A stretch of DNA of 62,918 nucleotides, taken from contig JAGWBB010000003.1 in the NCBI GenBank assembly GCA_021296095.1, positions 1 through 62,918 on the forward strand, in the 5' to 3' direction. The stretch is from Desulfurellaceae bacterium. GTDB lineage: Bacteria > Desulfobacterota > Binatia > Bin18. The stretch's first letter is position 1. The number at the start of each line of letters is the position of its first letter. The notes under the pieces were generated by a model that saw only the letters and a program-made list of their open reading frames with translations, was not told the DNA's origin and searched no databases. The position numbers and the translations under genes are program-made. Positions 33,750-41,008 of this stretch are shown here, one piece after another.

Positions 33750-36131
33750 ATGTTACCCCGTCGGTGGATGGAAGCCTATATCAACTTTCTGCTGCGCCGG
33801 CGCTGGATTGTGCTCGGCCTGGCAGTCGTCCTGACGGCATTCTTCGTCTACCAGTTGGGTCACACCAAAATCCAGATGAACTTCCTGGACTTCTACCCGC
33901 CCGGGCATCCGTACATGCAGCTGGTCAAAAAACACGCCCGGATGTTCGGCTCGGCGAATGTCCTGGTCATGGCGGTCGAGGTCGAGCAGGGGGATATCTT
34001 CAATATCGAGACCCTCAACAAGATCGACCGGCTGACGATTGCGCTGCTGGAGACGCCCGGGGTCAACGGCTGGCAGGTGCTGTCCATCTCGCATCCCAAG
34101 ATGCGCAACATCGAAATATCCAGCGCCGGTATCCAGGCCCTGCCGCTGTTCTTCCCCGGACCGCCGAAAACCCAGGCCCAGGCCGCCCGGATCAAGAAGG
34201 CCGTGTATACCAACGACGGGATTCTCGGCGTACACGTCTCCTACGACACCCAGATGGCCCTGATTACGGCCGCGTTCTGGGAATCGGGCCTCGATTTCGG
34301 GCGGATGAAGGAACACCTGTTCCGCCTCCAGGCCGAGGAGACCGACGCCCGCCACACTATCTACATGACCGGTTTCCCGGCCCTGTTCTGCTGGATCTTC
34401 CAGTACCAGCCGTGGATTGTCGGGATTACGCTGCTGACCATTGCGTCGATCATGGCCCTGCTGTGGTTCTACTTTCGGACGATTCACGGCGTCTGGATTC
34501 CGCTCTTTTCCGGGGGGCTCAGCACGGTCTGGGCCTTAGGCTTTGCCGGTGCGCTGGGCTTCAGCATCGACCTGTTGATGATTGTGGTCTTTCTGCTGAT
34601 CACCGCCCGGGCGCTGTCCCACTCGGTCCAGTCGATGGAGCGCTACCACGAGGAGTACGCCCGCCTGGGGGACAAAGACGCCGCCATTTTGCAGTCCTAC
34701 CTGGGGCTCTTCTCGCCCGCCCTGGTCTCCATCGCCTCGGACGGGCTGGCTATCCTGAGCCTGGCCGTGGCCCGGATTCCGCTGATTCAGAAGATGGCCT
34801 TTTTGTCCAGCTTCTGGATTTTTACCATTGCGATCAGCGTGGTCACCCTCCACCCCATCCTGTTGAGCTTTTTGCCGCCGCCCCGTCACGATCCCCGGGC
34901 CGGCCGGCGGCTGTCGGACCGGATCTATACCGGCATCAACCACCGCCTGGTCTGGGTCAGTCGGGGCAGGGCCCGGTATGCCACGGCGACCTGTTTCGGC
35001 CTGGCCCTGCTTGTCGGCATCTATTTTGCCATGCAGATCAAAATCGGCGACGTGTCGTTCGGCAAAGCCCTGTTTTACCTCGATCATCCGTATAACGTGG
35101 CCTACGACCGGATTATTGCTCGGGACTTCGCCGGCATCTCACAGCTGGTGGTGATTGCCGAGGGGGCCGAGCCGGGGACCTTCCGCAGGGTGGATGCCCT
35201 GCGCGCCCTGGAGCGCTTTCAGCGCCATATGGAGCGCAGCAACGCCCTGGCCGGGGGCAGTGTCAGCGGGGCGGATATCATTCGCCAGATTTACCAGCGC
35301 TTTGAGGAAGGGATTCCCAAGTGGGCGATTCTGCCCAAGAAGTCGGTCGATGTCGGCAATATGTTCGCCTACTTCCTGATGTCGGCCGGGGCGCCGGCCC
35401 TGGAGCGTTTTGTCGATAAAGACCTCCAGAACGCCACCGTCACCATCTTTTTTCGGGATTACCAGCACGACACGGTCATGGAGGCCCTGAATCGGGCCAA
35501 GGAGTATATTGCCAGCAACCCGATTGAGGATGTTGAGTTTCGGCTGGCCGGCGGGCTGTTCGGGATTCTGGCCGCCATCAACGAAGAGGTCGAGTGGTCC
35601 TACCGGGTCAACCTCACCCTGGTCCTGGCCACGGTGTTTGTGTTGAGCCTGCTGACCTATCGGTCTCTGACCGGGGCGCTGATCGTGATGATTCCGTCCA
35701 TTGTCGCCCAGCCGCTGACCGAGGCCATCATGTACTGGTCGCGTATCGATATGAACGTCAACTCCCTGCCGGTGGCCGCCATCGGGATCGGCATCGGGAT
35801 CGACTATGGCTACTACGTCTTGTCCCGGATTACCGAGGAGTGCGCTAATTTCGACGACATGGATCAGGCCATTGAGCGCGCCCTGATGACGACTGGTCGG
35901 GCGATTCTGTTTACCGGCACGACGCTGACCGCCAGCGTGATCTTCTGGCTGTTCTTTCCGATGAAGTTCCAGGCCGAGATGGCGTTCCTGCTGGCCCTGG
36001 TCCTGTTTCTGCACATTGTCGGCGCCCTGGTGTTTATTCCCTCAATGGTGTCTCTGCTCAAGCCGCGTTTTGCCGTGCTACGGGCGGCAGCGGCGCAAGA
36101 CGGCGCGGACGGCCCGACGCCCGTGACGTGA
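33750..36131 (+). CDS. RND-superfamily transporter, MMPL / HAE3 type
   Basis: 793 residues from the ATG at 33750, with GAGGAGG about 11 bp upstream; the open frame begins further up at 33693 without support. The topology is the RND pattern in duplicate: one helix (WIVLGLAVVLTAFFVYQLG), a periplasmic loop with MNFLDFYPPGHPYMQLVKK, a cluster of five or six helices (residues about 225-400), a second loop, and a last cluster (from about 620). GIGIGIDYGYYVLSRI near residues 677-692 is the conserved helix with the proton-relay Asp. HAE3 members move hydrophobic compounds such as lipids or hopanoids across the inner membrane. The next two genes overlap or follow closely. Confidence 0.85.
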   Translation: MLPRRWMEAYINFLLRRRWIVLGLAVVLTAFFVYQLGHTKIQMNFLDFYPPGHPYMQLVKKHARMFGSANVLVMAVEVEQGDIFNIETLNKIDRLTIALLETPGVNGWQVLSISHPKMRNIEISSAGIQALPLFFPGPPKTQAQAARIKKAVYTNDGILGVHVSYDTQMALITAAFWESGLDFGRMKEHLFRLQAEETDARHTIYMTGFPALFCWIFQYQPWIVGITLLTIASIMALLWFYFRTIHGVWIPLFSGGLSTVWALGFAGALGFSIDLLMIVVFLLITARALSHSVQSMERYHEEYARLGDKDAAILQSYLGLFSPALVSIASDGLAILSLAVARIPLIQKMAFLSSFWIFTIAISVVTLHPILLSFLPPPRHDPRAGRRLSDRIYTGINHRLVWVSRGRARYATATCFGLALLVGIYFAMQIKIGDVSFGKALFYLDHPYNVAYDRIIARDFAGISQLVVIAEGAEPGTFRRVDALRALERFQRHMERSNALAGGSVSGADIIRQIYQRFEEGIPKWAILPKKSVDVGNMFAYFLMSAGAPALERFVDKDLQNATVTIFFRDYQHDTVMEALNRAKEYIASNPIEDVEFRLAGGLFGILAAINEEVEWSYRVNLTLVLATVFVLSLLTYRSLTGALIVMIPSIVAQPLTEAIMYWSRIDMNVNSLPVAAIGIGIGIDYGYYVLSRITEECANFDDMDQAIERALMTTGRAILFTGTTLTASVIFWLFFPMKFQAEMAFLLALVLFLHIVGALVFIPSMVSLLKPRFAVLRAAAAQDGADGPTPVT

Positions 36132-36145
36132 ACAGGAGTCTTGTC

Positions 36146-36640
36146 ATGCAGCTCCGTTATCTCGTGTGCCTGGTGTGGTGTGGCCTTGGCCTGCTGCTCA
36201 GCCAGACCGGCTGGGCGCAGACCTTACCGGTCACGGTCGGCAAGTGGCATATTACCACCACCATCTCCTCACCCGAGCTGCCCCAACCGCGCTTCACCAC
36301 CCACACCCGGTGTGTCGACGAACCCGAGGTCGATCCGTTTGAGGGGTTTGTTCGGGACGAGGGGTGTGAGCTGCGCGATGTCAAGCAGGAGGGTGAAACG
36401 CTCACCGCCCGGCTGAGCTGCGGCAGCGGAGAAGGGGTAACGCCGATGAGCGGGACCCTGGAGTACACGGTGACCGAGACGACCATGAACAGCCGCATGC
36501 GGTTTGAGAGCAAAGACTTTTCGCAGACCATACGGGCGGTTGGCCGGCATATGGGCGAGTGTGACGAGGAGTCTGAACAGGCGGCCGGCGCCCAGGCGGG
36601 CGGCGACGCTCCGCCAAGCGACGAAAAAGCTCAACGATGA
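36146..36640 (+). CDS. Secreted DUF3617-like protein
   Basis: 164 residues from the ATG at 36146, with ACAGGAG at 7 bp; a GTG at 36128 overlapping the transporter stop is the alternative. A signal peptide is clear (LVCLVWCGLGLLLSQTGWAQ). The mature part has the DUF3617 pattern: VGKWHITTTISSPELP, a TRCVDEPEVDP cysteine segment, EGCELRDVKQEGETLTARLS with a second cysteine, and EYTVTETTMNSRMRFE. The tail is Ala/Gly/Glu-rich. DUF3617 proteins are periplasmic with unknown role. It is probably co-transcribed with the RND transporter. Confidence 0.7.
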   Translation: MQLRYLVCLVWCGLGLLLSQTGWAQTLPVTVGKWHITTTISSPELPQPRFTTHTRCVDEPEVDPFEGFVRDEGCELRDVKQEGETLTARLSCGSGEGVTPMSGTLEYTVTETTMNSRMRFESKDFSQTIRAVGRHMGECDEESEQAAGAQAGGDAPPSDEKAQR

Positions 36641-36713
36641 TATCTTCCTAATGCGATGGTCATCATCGTTGAGATTTAAGCCCCACCCCACCCCAGCACA
36701 GGAGGACAGGCGC

Positions 36714-37103
36714 ATGATGGAAACCCAGAAGATGGACGACTCGGTCAACGTGTTTGGTGAGCCGCTCGACACCTGTAGTGACAGCCCGCTGACCGGTTTC
36801 TTTCGCGACGGCTGCTGCAACACCAGCGAGCAGGATCGTGGCTCGCACACTGTGTGTGTCGAGGCCAGCCAGGAGTTTCTGGAATTCTCCCGCCAGCGCG
36901 GTAACGATCTCTCGACCCCTCGGCCCGAGTTCGGCTTTCCGGGCGTCAAGCCGGGCGACCGCTGGTGTTTGTGTGCGGCGCGCTGGCTCGAAGCCTACCA
37001 GCGCGACATGGCCCCCCGGGTGTATCTCACCCGCACCCACCAGCGTGCCCTGGAGATTGTTCCCCTGAAACTGCTGCGCGAGTATGCGATTGATCTGAAT
37101 TAG
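36714..37103 (+). CDS. DUF2237 family protein
   Basis: 129 residues from the ATG at 36714, with GGAGG at 8 bp. The DUF2237 pattern is plain: NVFGEPLDTCSDSPLTGFFR, DGCCNTSEQDRGSHTVCVEA, GNDLSTPRPEFGFPGVKPGD, RWCLCAARWLEAYQ and the C-terminal THQRALEIVPLKLLREYAID. The conserved Cys and Glu residues suggest a small catalytic or metal-binding protein, but no function is established. The last 24 codons of this gene occur again, slightly diverged, at 39451-39522, on the far side of an accessory block. Confidence 0.88.
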   Translation: MMETQKMDDSVNVFGEPLDTCSDSPLTGFFRDGCCNTSEQDRGSHTVCVEASQEFLEFSRQRGNDLSTPRPEFGFPGVKPGDRWCLCAARWLEAYQRDMAPRVYLTRTHQRALEIVPLKLLREYAIDLN

Positions 37104-37105
37104 AC
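37034..37105 (+). repeat. Original copy of the 72-bp DUF2237 3'-end repeat
   Basis: This is the authentic 3' end of the DUF2237 gene. It matches 39451-39522 at 66 of 72 positions without gaps. Five of the six differences are third-position synonymous changes and the sixth changes Lys to Glu. Confidence 0.9.
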
Positions 37106-37270
37106 AGGTGAAATTTTTGTGCTCCTCCTCTCCCTCTTATCCCGTTAAGTGAGCACCTCTTCCCAGCGGGCGTCTGGTCTGCTGGTCAATCTTGAGCGGG
37201 GAACAAGGATTGCACGCCGCTATCCGGCAGGAATGAGAAATTCGTCGGCTTTCCAAATCTCCGAGGAGAG

Positions 37271-38008
37271 ATGCGTGATCAAGATGTAATTAAAGCTTTC
37301 GTCGTTTTTTTACGCGGCATCGGCTTCCCCGACTTGATGGTAGACCGATGGCCTGACGAAGAGAATCGTCGGACTAAAGAGATCGATGCAATCGCTGGCC
37401 CTTTTGCGATTGAGCATACGAGCATCGACAGCATTCCACACCAACATCGGAACGATGATTGGTATCGGCGCGTCGCGGGCGGACTCGAACAGGAGTTCTC
37501 TGACAGCGTGGATTTTCATCTGAGCGTCACACTCGAATACGACGCCATCAAGAAAGGCCAGGATTGGGATAAGCTTCGTGCTGCTCTCAAGAGTTGGGTT
37601 TCCAGTAACGCCTTCGAGCTGCCTTATGGGTGGTATGATAGGATCCTTCCGGTAGATCCTCTACTTTCTCCCCCCTTTCGGCTCTGGGTCCAAAAACGGA
37701 AAGAGGGGCCACGAGGTGTCTCCTTCCCCCGCTTCGCACCGCCAGAAGACAAAACACTGTCAGAGCGAATAAGGAAGATATTGGACCGTAAGAGAGCGAA
37801 ACTGGCGAAATACCAGGTGCCGGGTACTACGACCGTTTTGCTCGTCGAAAACGGTGATATCGCTCTTATGGATGAACCAACAATGCTCAGCGCAATTCGA
37901 GATGCGTATCCAAATGGACTGCCGGACGGGGTGGACAAGCTGTGGTTTGCCGATACGTCTATACCGGAAAATCCGAGGTTTCGTGACTTTACCAATATGG
38001 AGGGCTGA
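37271..38008 (+). CDS. Unrecognised accessory protein, possible PD-(D/E)XK-like nuclease
   Basis: 245 residues; ATG with GAGGAG at 4-5 bp. I do not recognise a named family. Residues about 33-55 read RRTKEIDAIAGPFAIEHTSI, in which an Asp on one strand and a Glu on the next (EHT in place of ExK) resemble the core of PD-(D/E)XK nucleases. The N-terminal helix (DQDVIKAFVVFLRGIGFPDL) and a basic stretch near residues 165-178 (RIRKILDRKRAKLAKY) are also seen. The base composition is less GC-rich than the neighbouring genes. It lies in the block bounded by the two DUF2237 tails and converges on an AAA ATPase gene, so a defence role is possible but unproven. Confidence 0.6.
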   Translation: MRDQDVIKAFVVFLRGIGFPDLMVDRWPDEENRRTKEIDAIAGPFAIEHTSIDSIPHQHRNDDWYRRVAGGLEQEFSDSVDFHLSVTLEYDAIKKGQDWDKLRAALKSWVSSNAFELPYGWYDRILPVDPLLSPPFRLWVQKRKEGPRGVSFPRFAPPEDKTLSERIRKILDRKRAKLAKYQVPGTTTVLLVENGDIALMDEPTMLSAIRDAYPNGLPDGVDKLWFADTSIPENPRFRDFTNMEG

Positions 38009-38066
38009 ACACGCTGCTGGAGTGGCGGGATCCGGGCTCCATCGCTTCTGCCGCATCATGCGGCCT

Positions 38067-38160
38067 GGGCTGCCGCCCGGTGCAAGAGGTGGACGGCGAG
38101 ACCATTTATCGCGAACACTGCGCCACCTGCCATGCCACGGCGACCCGTGCGCCAAAGTTT
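38067..38160 (+). repeat. Fragment of the PQQ/cytochrome c dehydrogenase gene
   Basis: 94 bp match 41098-41191, the segment coding the haem motif CATCH of the quinoprotein gene 3 kb downstream, in the same orientation. The copy lacks one base in the CCCC run and has two substitutions (giving Thr in place of Ala and of Ser). It lies between the unrecognised gene and the AAA ATPase gene and has no start codon of its own. Confidence 0.9.
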
Positions 38161-38168
38161 CTGAAGTC

Positions 38169-39365
38169 CTACCGGGACCATCTCCACTCATCACCGGGCA
38201 TGATACGTAACATAAACTCGTCAAACATCGGAACAGTAAAAGCTGTGTCTCCGTGACTCGGGCTCCACACCATACCTTTATTAATCAGTTGGCTGCGAGT
38301 GGGAGCTAAAGAGGTGACGCGACGGTTCAGGACACCGGCAATGTCTCCTGAACGATGAGGTCCTGCCCCGAGTTGGGCCATCGCTCGAAGATATCTTTTC
38401 TCTGCGGGCGTCAGCCTGTCAAACCTGACCAGGAAGAAGCTTTTATCGAGGTCGGCGATGGCCTGCTTGGAGGCGACTTCAACACTAGAAGCCGTAATGG
38501 GAGAACGCTCGGCGACATCCCATAAGTGCTTTCCCCACTCCTGCAGAAAGTAAGGATAGCATTGAGTCCGAGAAACGACGGCGTCGAGGGCGGAGGGATC
38601 TATCTCCACTCCTTCGTCTATCGCGGGCTTGGCAATCGCAAATTTTGCTTCATCAGGGGAGAGCGCTCCGATGTCAGGAAACTCAAAAAGCCTCTCGGCG
38701 TAAGACTTTGCTTTCCCCATGCGACCTCGTAACTGGGGGAGACCTGCCCCGATCAAGGTCACCGGGAGCCGCCGTTGAGACGTCCGGTGTAGCGCCGTGA
38801 TCAGCGCACCGAGTTCATCCTCCTTCACATACTGGAGTTCATCGACGAAGAGCACCAAACAGCTTCCATCTGCCTTGGCGGCGGCGCCAACGACTTCAAA
38901 TAGGTCCTGCAAGTCAGTCTCCAAGTCTCCGTTGTCCGCCAACCCGGGTTCCGGGTCGAAGTCCAAAACGACCTCGATATCCTGGTACTTCATCTTCAGC
39001 GCCCCGACAAACCCTGCAAGTGCCCTGAGCGCGTGTTGCGCCACATTTTTGACTGCCTCCTTGTTCGAGAGTTTCAGCAAGGCCGAACGCAACTGAGGCG
39101 CTAAAAGGGATACCAGAGAGCGATTTTCAGGCGCTTCTATGCGTGGTGCGTGCATGCGGTTCGCCAATGCGTCTTCACGAATCCGGTCCAACAAGACAGT
39201 CTTTCCTACGCCACGTAGTCCAACCATCAGCATACTTTTGCTTGGACGGCCGATCTTGATCCGCTCCAGTGCAATTCGCGCGGTCTCTCGGACCTCGTCT
39301 CTGCCGACCAGTGCTGGAGGCTGCGTGCCTGCTCCAGGTGCATAGGGGTTTCGAATTGGGTCCAT
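38169..39365 (-). CDS. AAA-type ATP-binding protein (AAA_16/ORC-like)
   Basis: 398 residues. Walker A is GLRGVGKT at residues 49-56, after the usual GRDEVRETARIALERI helix. Walker B is CLVLFVDELQ near residues 168-177, followed by a sensor-type strand RRLPVTLIGAGLPQL. The C-terminal part (FDRLTPAEKRYLRAMAQLGA, SQLINKGMVWSP) looks like a winged-helix module. Proteins of this build occur in mobile and defence loci as stand-alone ATPases. A very AT-rich upstream region (39366-39450) carries TATAAA 8 bp before the ATG, so the transcript may be leaderless. Confidence 0.8.
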   Translation of the reverse strand: MDPIRNPYAPGAGTQPPALVGRDEVRETARIALERIKIGRPSKSMLMVGLRGVGKTVLLDRIREDALANRMHAPRIEAPENRSLVSLLAPQLRSALLKLSNKEAVKNVAQHALRALAGFVGALKMKYQDIEVVLDFDPEPGLADNGDLETDLQDLFEVVGAAAKADGSCLVLFVDELQYVKEDELGALITALHRTSQRRLPVTLIGAGLPQLRGRMGKAKSYAERLFEFPDIGALSPDEAKFAIAKPAIDEGVEIDPSALDAVVSRTQCYPYFLQEWGKHLWDVAERSPITASSVEVASKQAIADLDKSFFLVRFDRLTPAEKRYLRAMAQLGAGPHRSGDIAGVLNRRVTSLAPTRSQLINKGMVWSPSHGDTAFTVPMFDEFMLRIMPGDEWRWSR

Positions 39366-39450
39366 AGATGCAGTTTATACAGAAATTTGTCAGATTACAA
39401 TTTTATTATAAGATAGATAATTTAACTATAATCGAGATAATTTTTTCCTC
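39366..39450 (-). promoter_or_regulatory. AT-rich promoter region of the AAA ATPase gene
   Basis: These 85 bp are far more AT-rich than anything nearby. On the minus strand TATAAA (39379-39374) lies 8 bp before the ATG, with a TTGTAA-like element about 15 bp further up and a second TTATAAT nearby. No ribosome-binding site is visible. The composition suggests recent transfer. Confidence 0.5.
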
Positions 39451-39522
39451 CACCCACCAACGCGCCCTGGAGATTGTTCCCCTGGAACTGCTGCGCGAGT
39501 ACGCAATCGATCTGAATTAGAC
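39451..39522 (+). repeat. Diverged copy of the DUF2237 gene 3' end
   Basis: 72 bp, 66 identical to 37034-37105, still reading THQRALEIVPLELLREYAID and stop. The mostly synonymous differences suggest that this copy evolved as part of a working gene in a relative, and not simply by decay. It begins exactly where the AT-rich region ends. Confidence 0.9.
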
Positions 39523-39591
39523 GGAATAGGGGAGAGTCCAGGAGCCTGGAGACAGCGCTGGCTTGGGGCCTCAGGGAGGTCCCGGATGCCG

Positions 39592-40914
39592 TCAGCCTGG
39601 CACGGCCATGGGCTGGACGCGGCCATAGGTCAGCGACCGCCACAGCCACTCCAGCGGGCCGAACCGGTAGCGCCCCAGCCACCAGTTGCTGAACCAGATC
39701 AGGACGATCCACTCCGCCAGCACGATGGAGTACAGCTGGTGGCGGGCGAGTTCGTTCCACAGTCCGAGCCCGAAATCGTGGAAAATCACCAGGCCGAAGA
39801 CGCTTTGCAGGATGTAGTTCGTGAGTGCCATACGCCCGACGGCCGCCAGAACTTGACGCGCTCTGGCAAACCAGTCGTACTGCCAGGCGATCATTGCCAC
39901 AGAGACGAATCCGAGGGCCATCGACACACGCCCAAGGTCGTTGGTGAACACTGATGCGCCCGACACCCATTGGGGCGCGTAGCCGCTCCCGATCTTCATG
40001 GCCAGCTCGAATCCGTTGACCGTCAGACCACAGACGAAGCCCAGGATCGCCACCAGCACATAGCAACGCAGGCTGCGCCGGCCCTGGAAGAAGCCGGTCT
40101 TGTAGAGCGCCATGCCGAGCAGCATGCACGCGGCGGCGTCCCAGATGAAGAACAGCGGCAGGGCAAGGGTGTACATCTCGCCGGCCTCCTCGGCGTTGGC
40201 CACAAAGGATTGGCGGTAAGACCCCTCGAATTTCAGGGCCTCCCGGGCTCGTATGCTCTCCGAGGGATGGACCACGGCTTCCAGATCGACCCAGGCGTCG
40301 AACATGGCCTGATCCTCGGCGGAGACGGCCTGACCGGCGGCGATGCGCGTCTGTACGGCTTTGGCTTGCACCGGACCCCAAGACAGGACCAGGAAGATCG
40401 CGGCGTAGACAATGGCCAGGTAGGCGAAGATGCAGCCTGCGGCGATACCGAGGTTCCTCGGTCGCCAGTTGCGGCACAGATACAGCACCATGCCGGCCAG
40501 GGCATAGGAGACCAGGATGTCGCCTGTCCACAGCAGCACGAAGGTATCGACGAGTCCGAGGCCGAGCAGCAAGAACTGGCGGCGGTAGTAGATTCCCACT
40601 CCCTCAGAGCGAGCTTCGCGGCTGGCCGCCAGCGCAATCCCCACCCCGAACAGCATCGAGAACACGGCTCGCATGACGCCCTCAGCCAGCAAGTCGACGA
40701 CGAAGAAGATGCCGAAATCGGCGCCGCTGAGCGCACCGTCTACGGATGGATCGAAGTAGGCTCGGAACGGCAGCCCGAAGGCCAGAATGTTCATGAGCAG
40801 AATGCCGAGGACCGCGAAGCCTCGGATGGTGTCAATGGCTTGGATGCGGTCAGAGGGGAGGGTCGGGGCGGAGTGTGGCAGGGTCCGGTCCAAATTGTCT
40901 TGTGTGGGAGGCAA
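39592..40914 (-). CDS. DUF418 family membrane protein
   Basis: 440 residues if the TTG at 40914 is used; other TTG starts nearby are possible, and the open frame to 41136 would overlap the PQQ dehydrogenase start. DUF418 proteins begin with an amphipathic segment and RIQAIDTIRGFAVLGILLMN, present here about 22 residues from the start. About ten hydrophobic helices follow, with LLLGLGLVDTFVLLWTGDIL, FFIWDAAACMLLGMALYKTG, and the C-terminal ALTNYILQSVFGLVIFHDFG and LARHQLYSIVLAEWIVLIWF, all typical. These proteins resemble acyltransferase-3 membrane enzymes; the role is unknown. Confidence 0.85.
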   Translation of the reverse strand: MPPTQDNLDRTLPHSAPTLPSDRIQAIDTIRGFAVLGILLMNILAFGLPFRAYFDPSVDGALSGADFGIFFVVDLLAEGVMRAVFSMLFGVGIALAASREARSEGVGIYYRRQFLLLGLGLVDTFVLLWTGDILVSYALAGMVLYLCRNWRPRNLGIAAGCIFAYLAIVYAAIFLVLSWGPVQAKAVQTRIAAGQAVSAEDQAMFDAWVDLEAVVHPSESIRAREALKFEGSYRQSFVANAEEAGEMYTLALPLFFIWDAAACMLLGMALYKTGFFQGRRSLRCYVLVAILGFVCGLTVNGFELAMKIGSGYAPQWVSGASVFTNDLGRVSMALGFVSVAMIAWQYDWFARARQVLAAVGRMALTNYILQSVFGLVIFHDFGLGLWNELARHQLYSIVLAEWIVLIWFSNWWLGRYRFGPLEWLWRSLTYGRVQPMAVPG

Positions 40915-41008
40915 AGATATAACGGTCGGGCGCTTGACGGGCAAGGCATAGGACCGTTGCGCTGATTTGCCGATGTATGACAAGAAGAGGCAAGAAGGAG
41001 GGTGCCAC

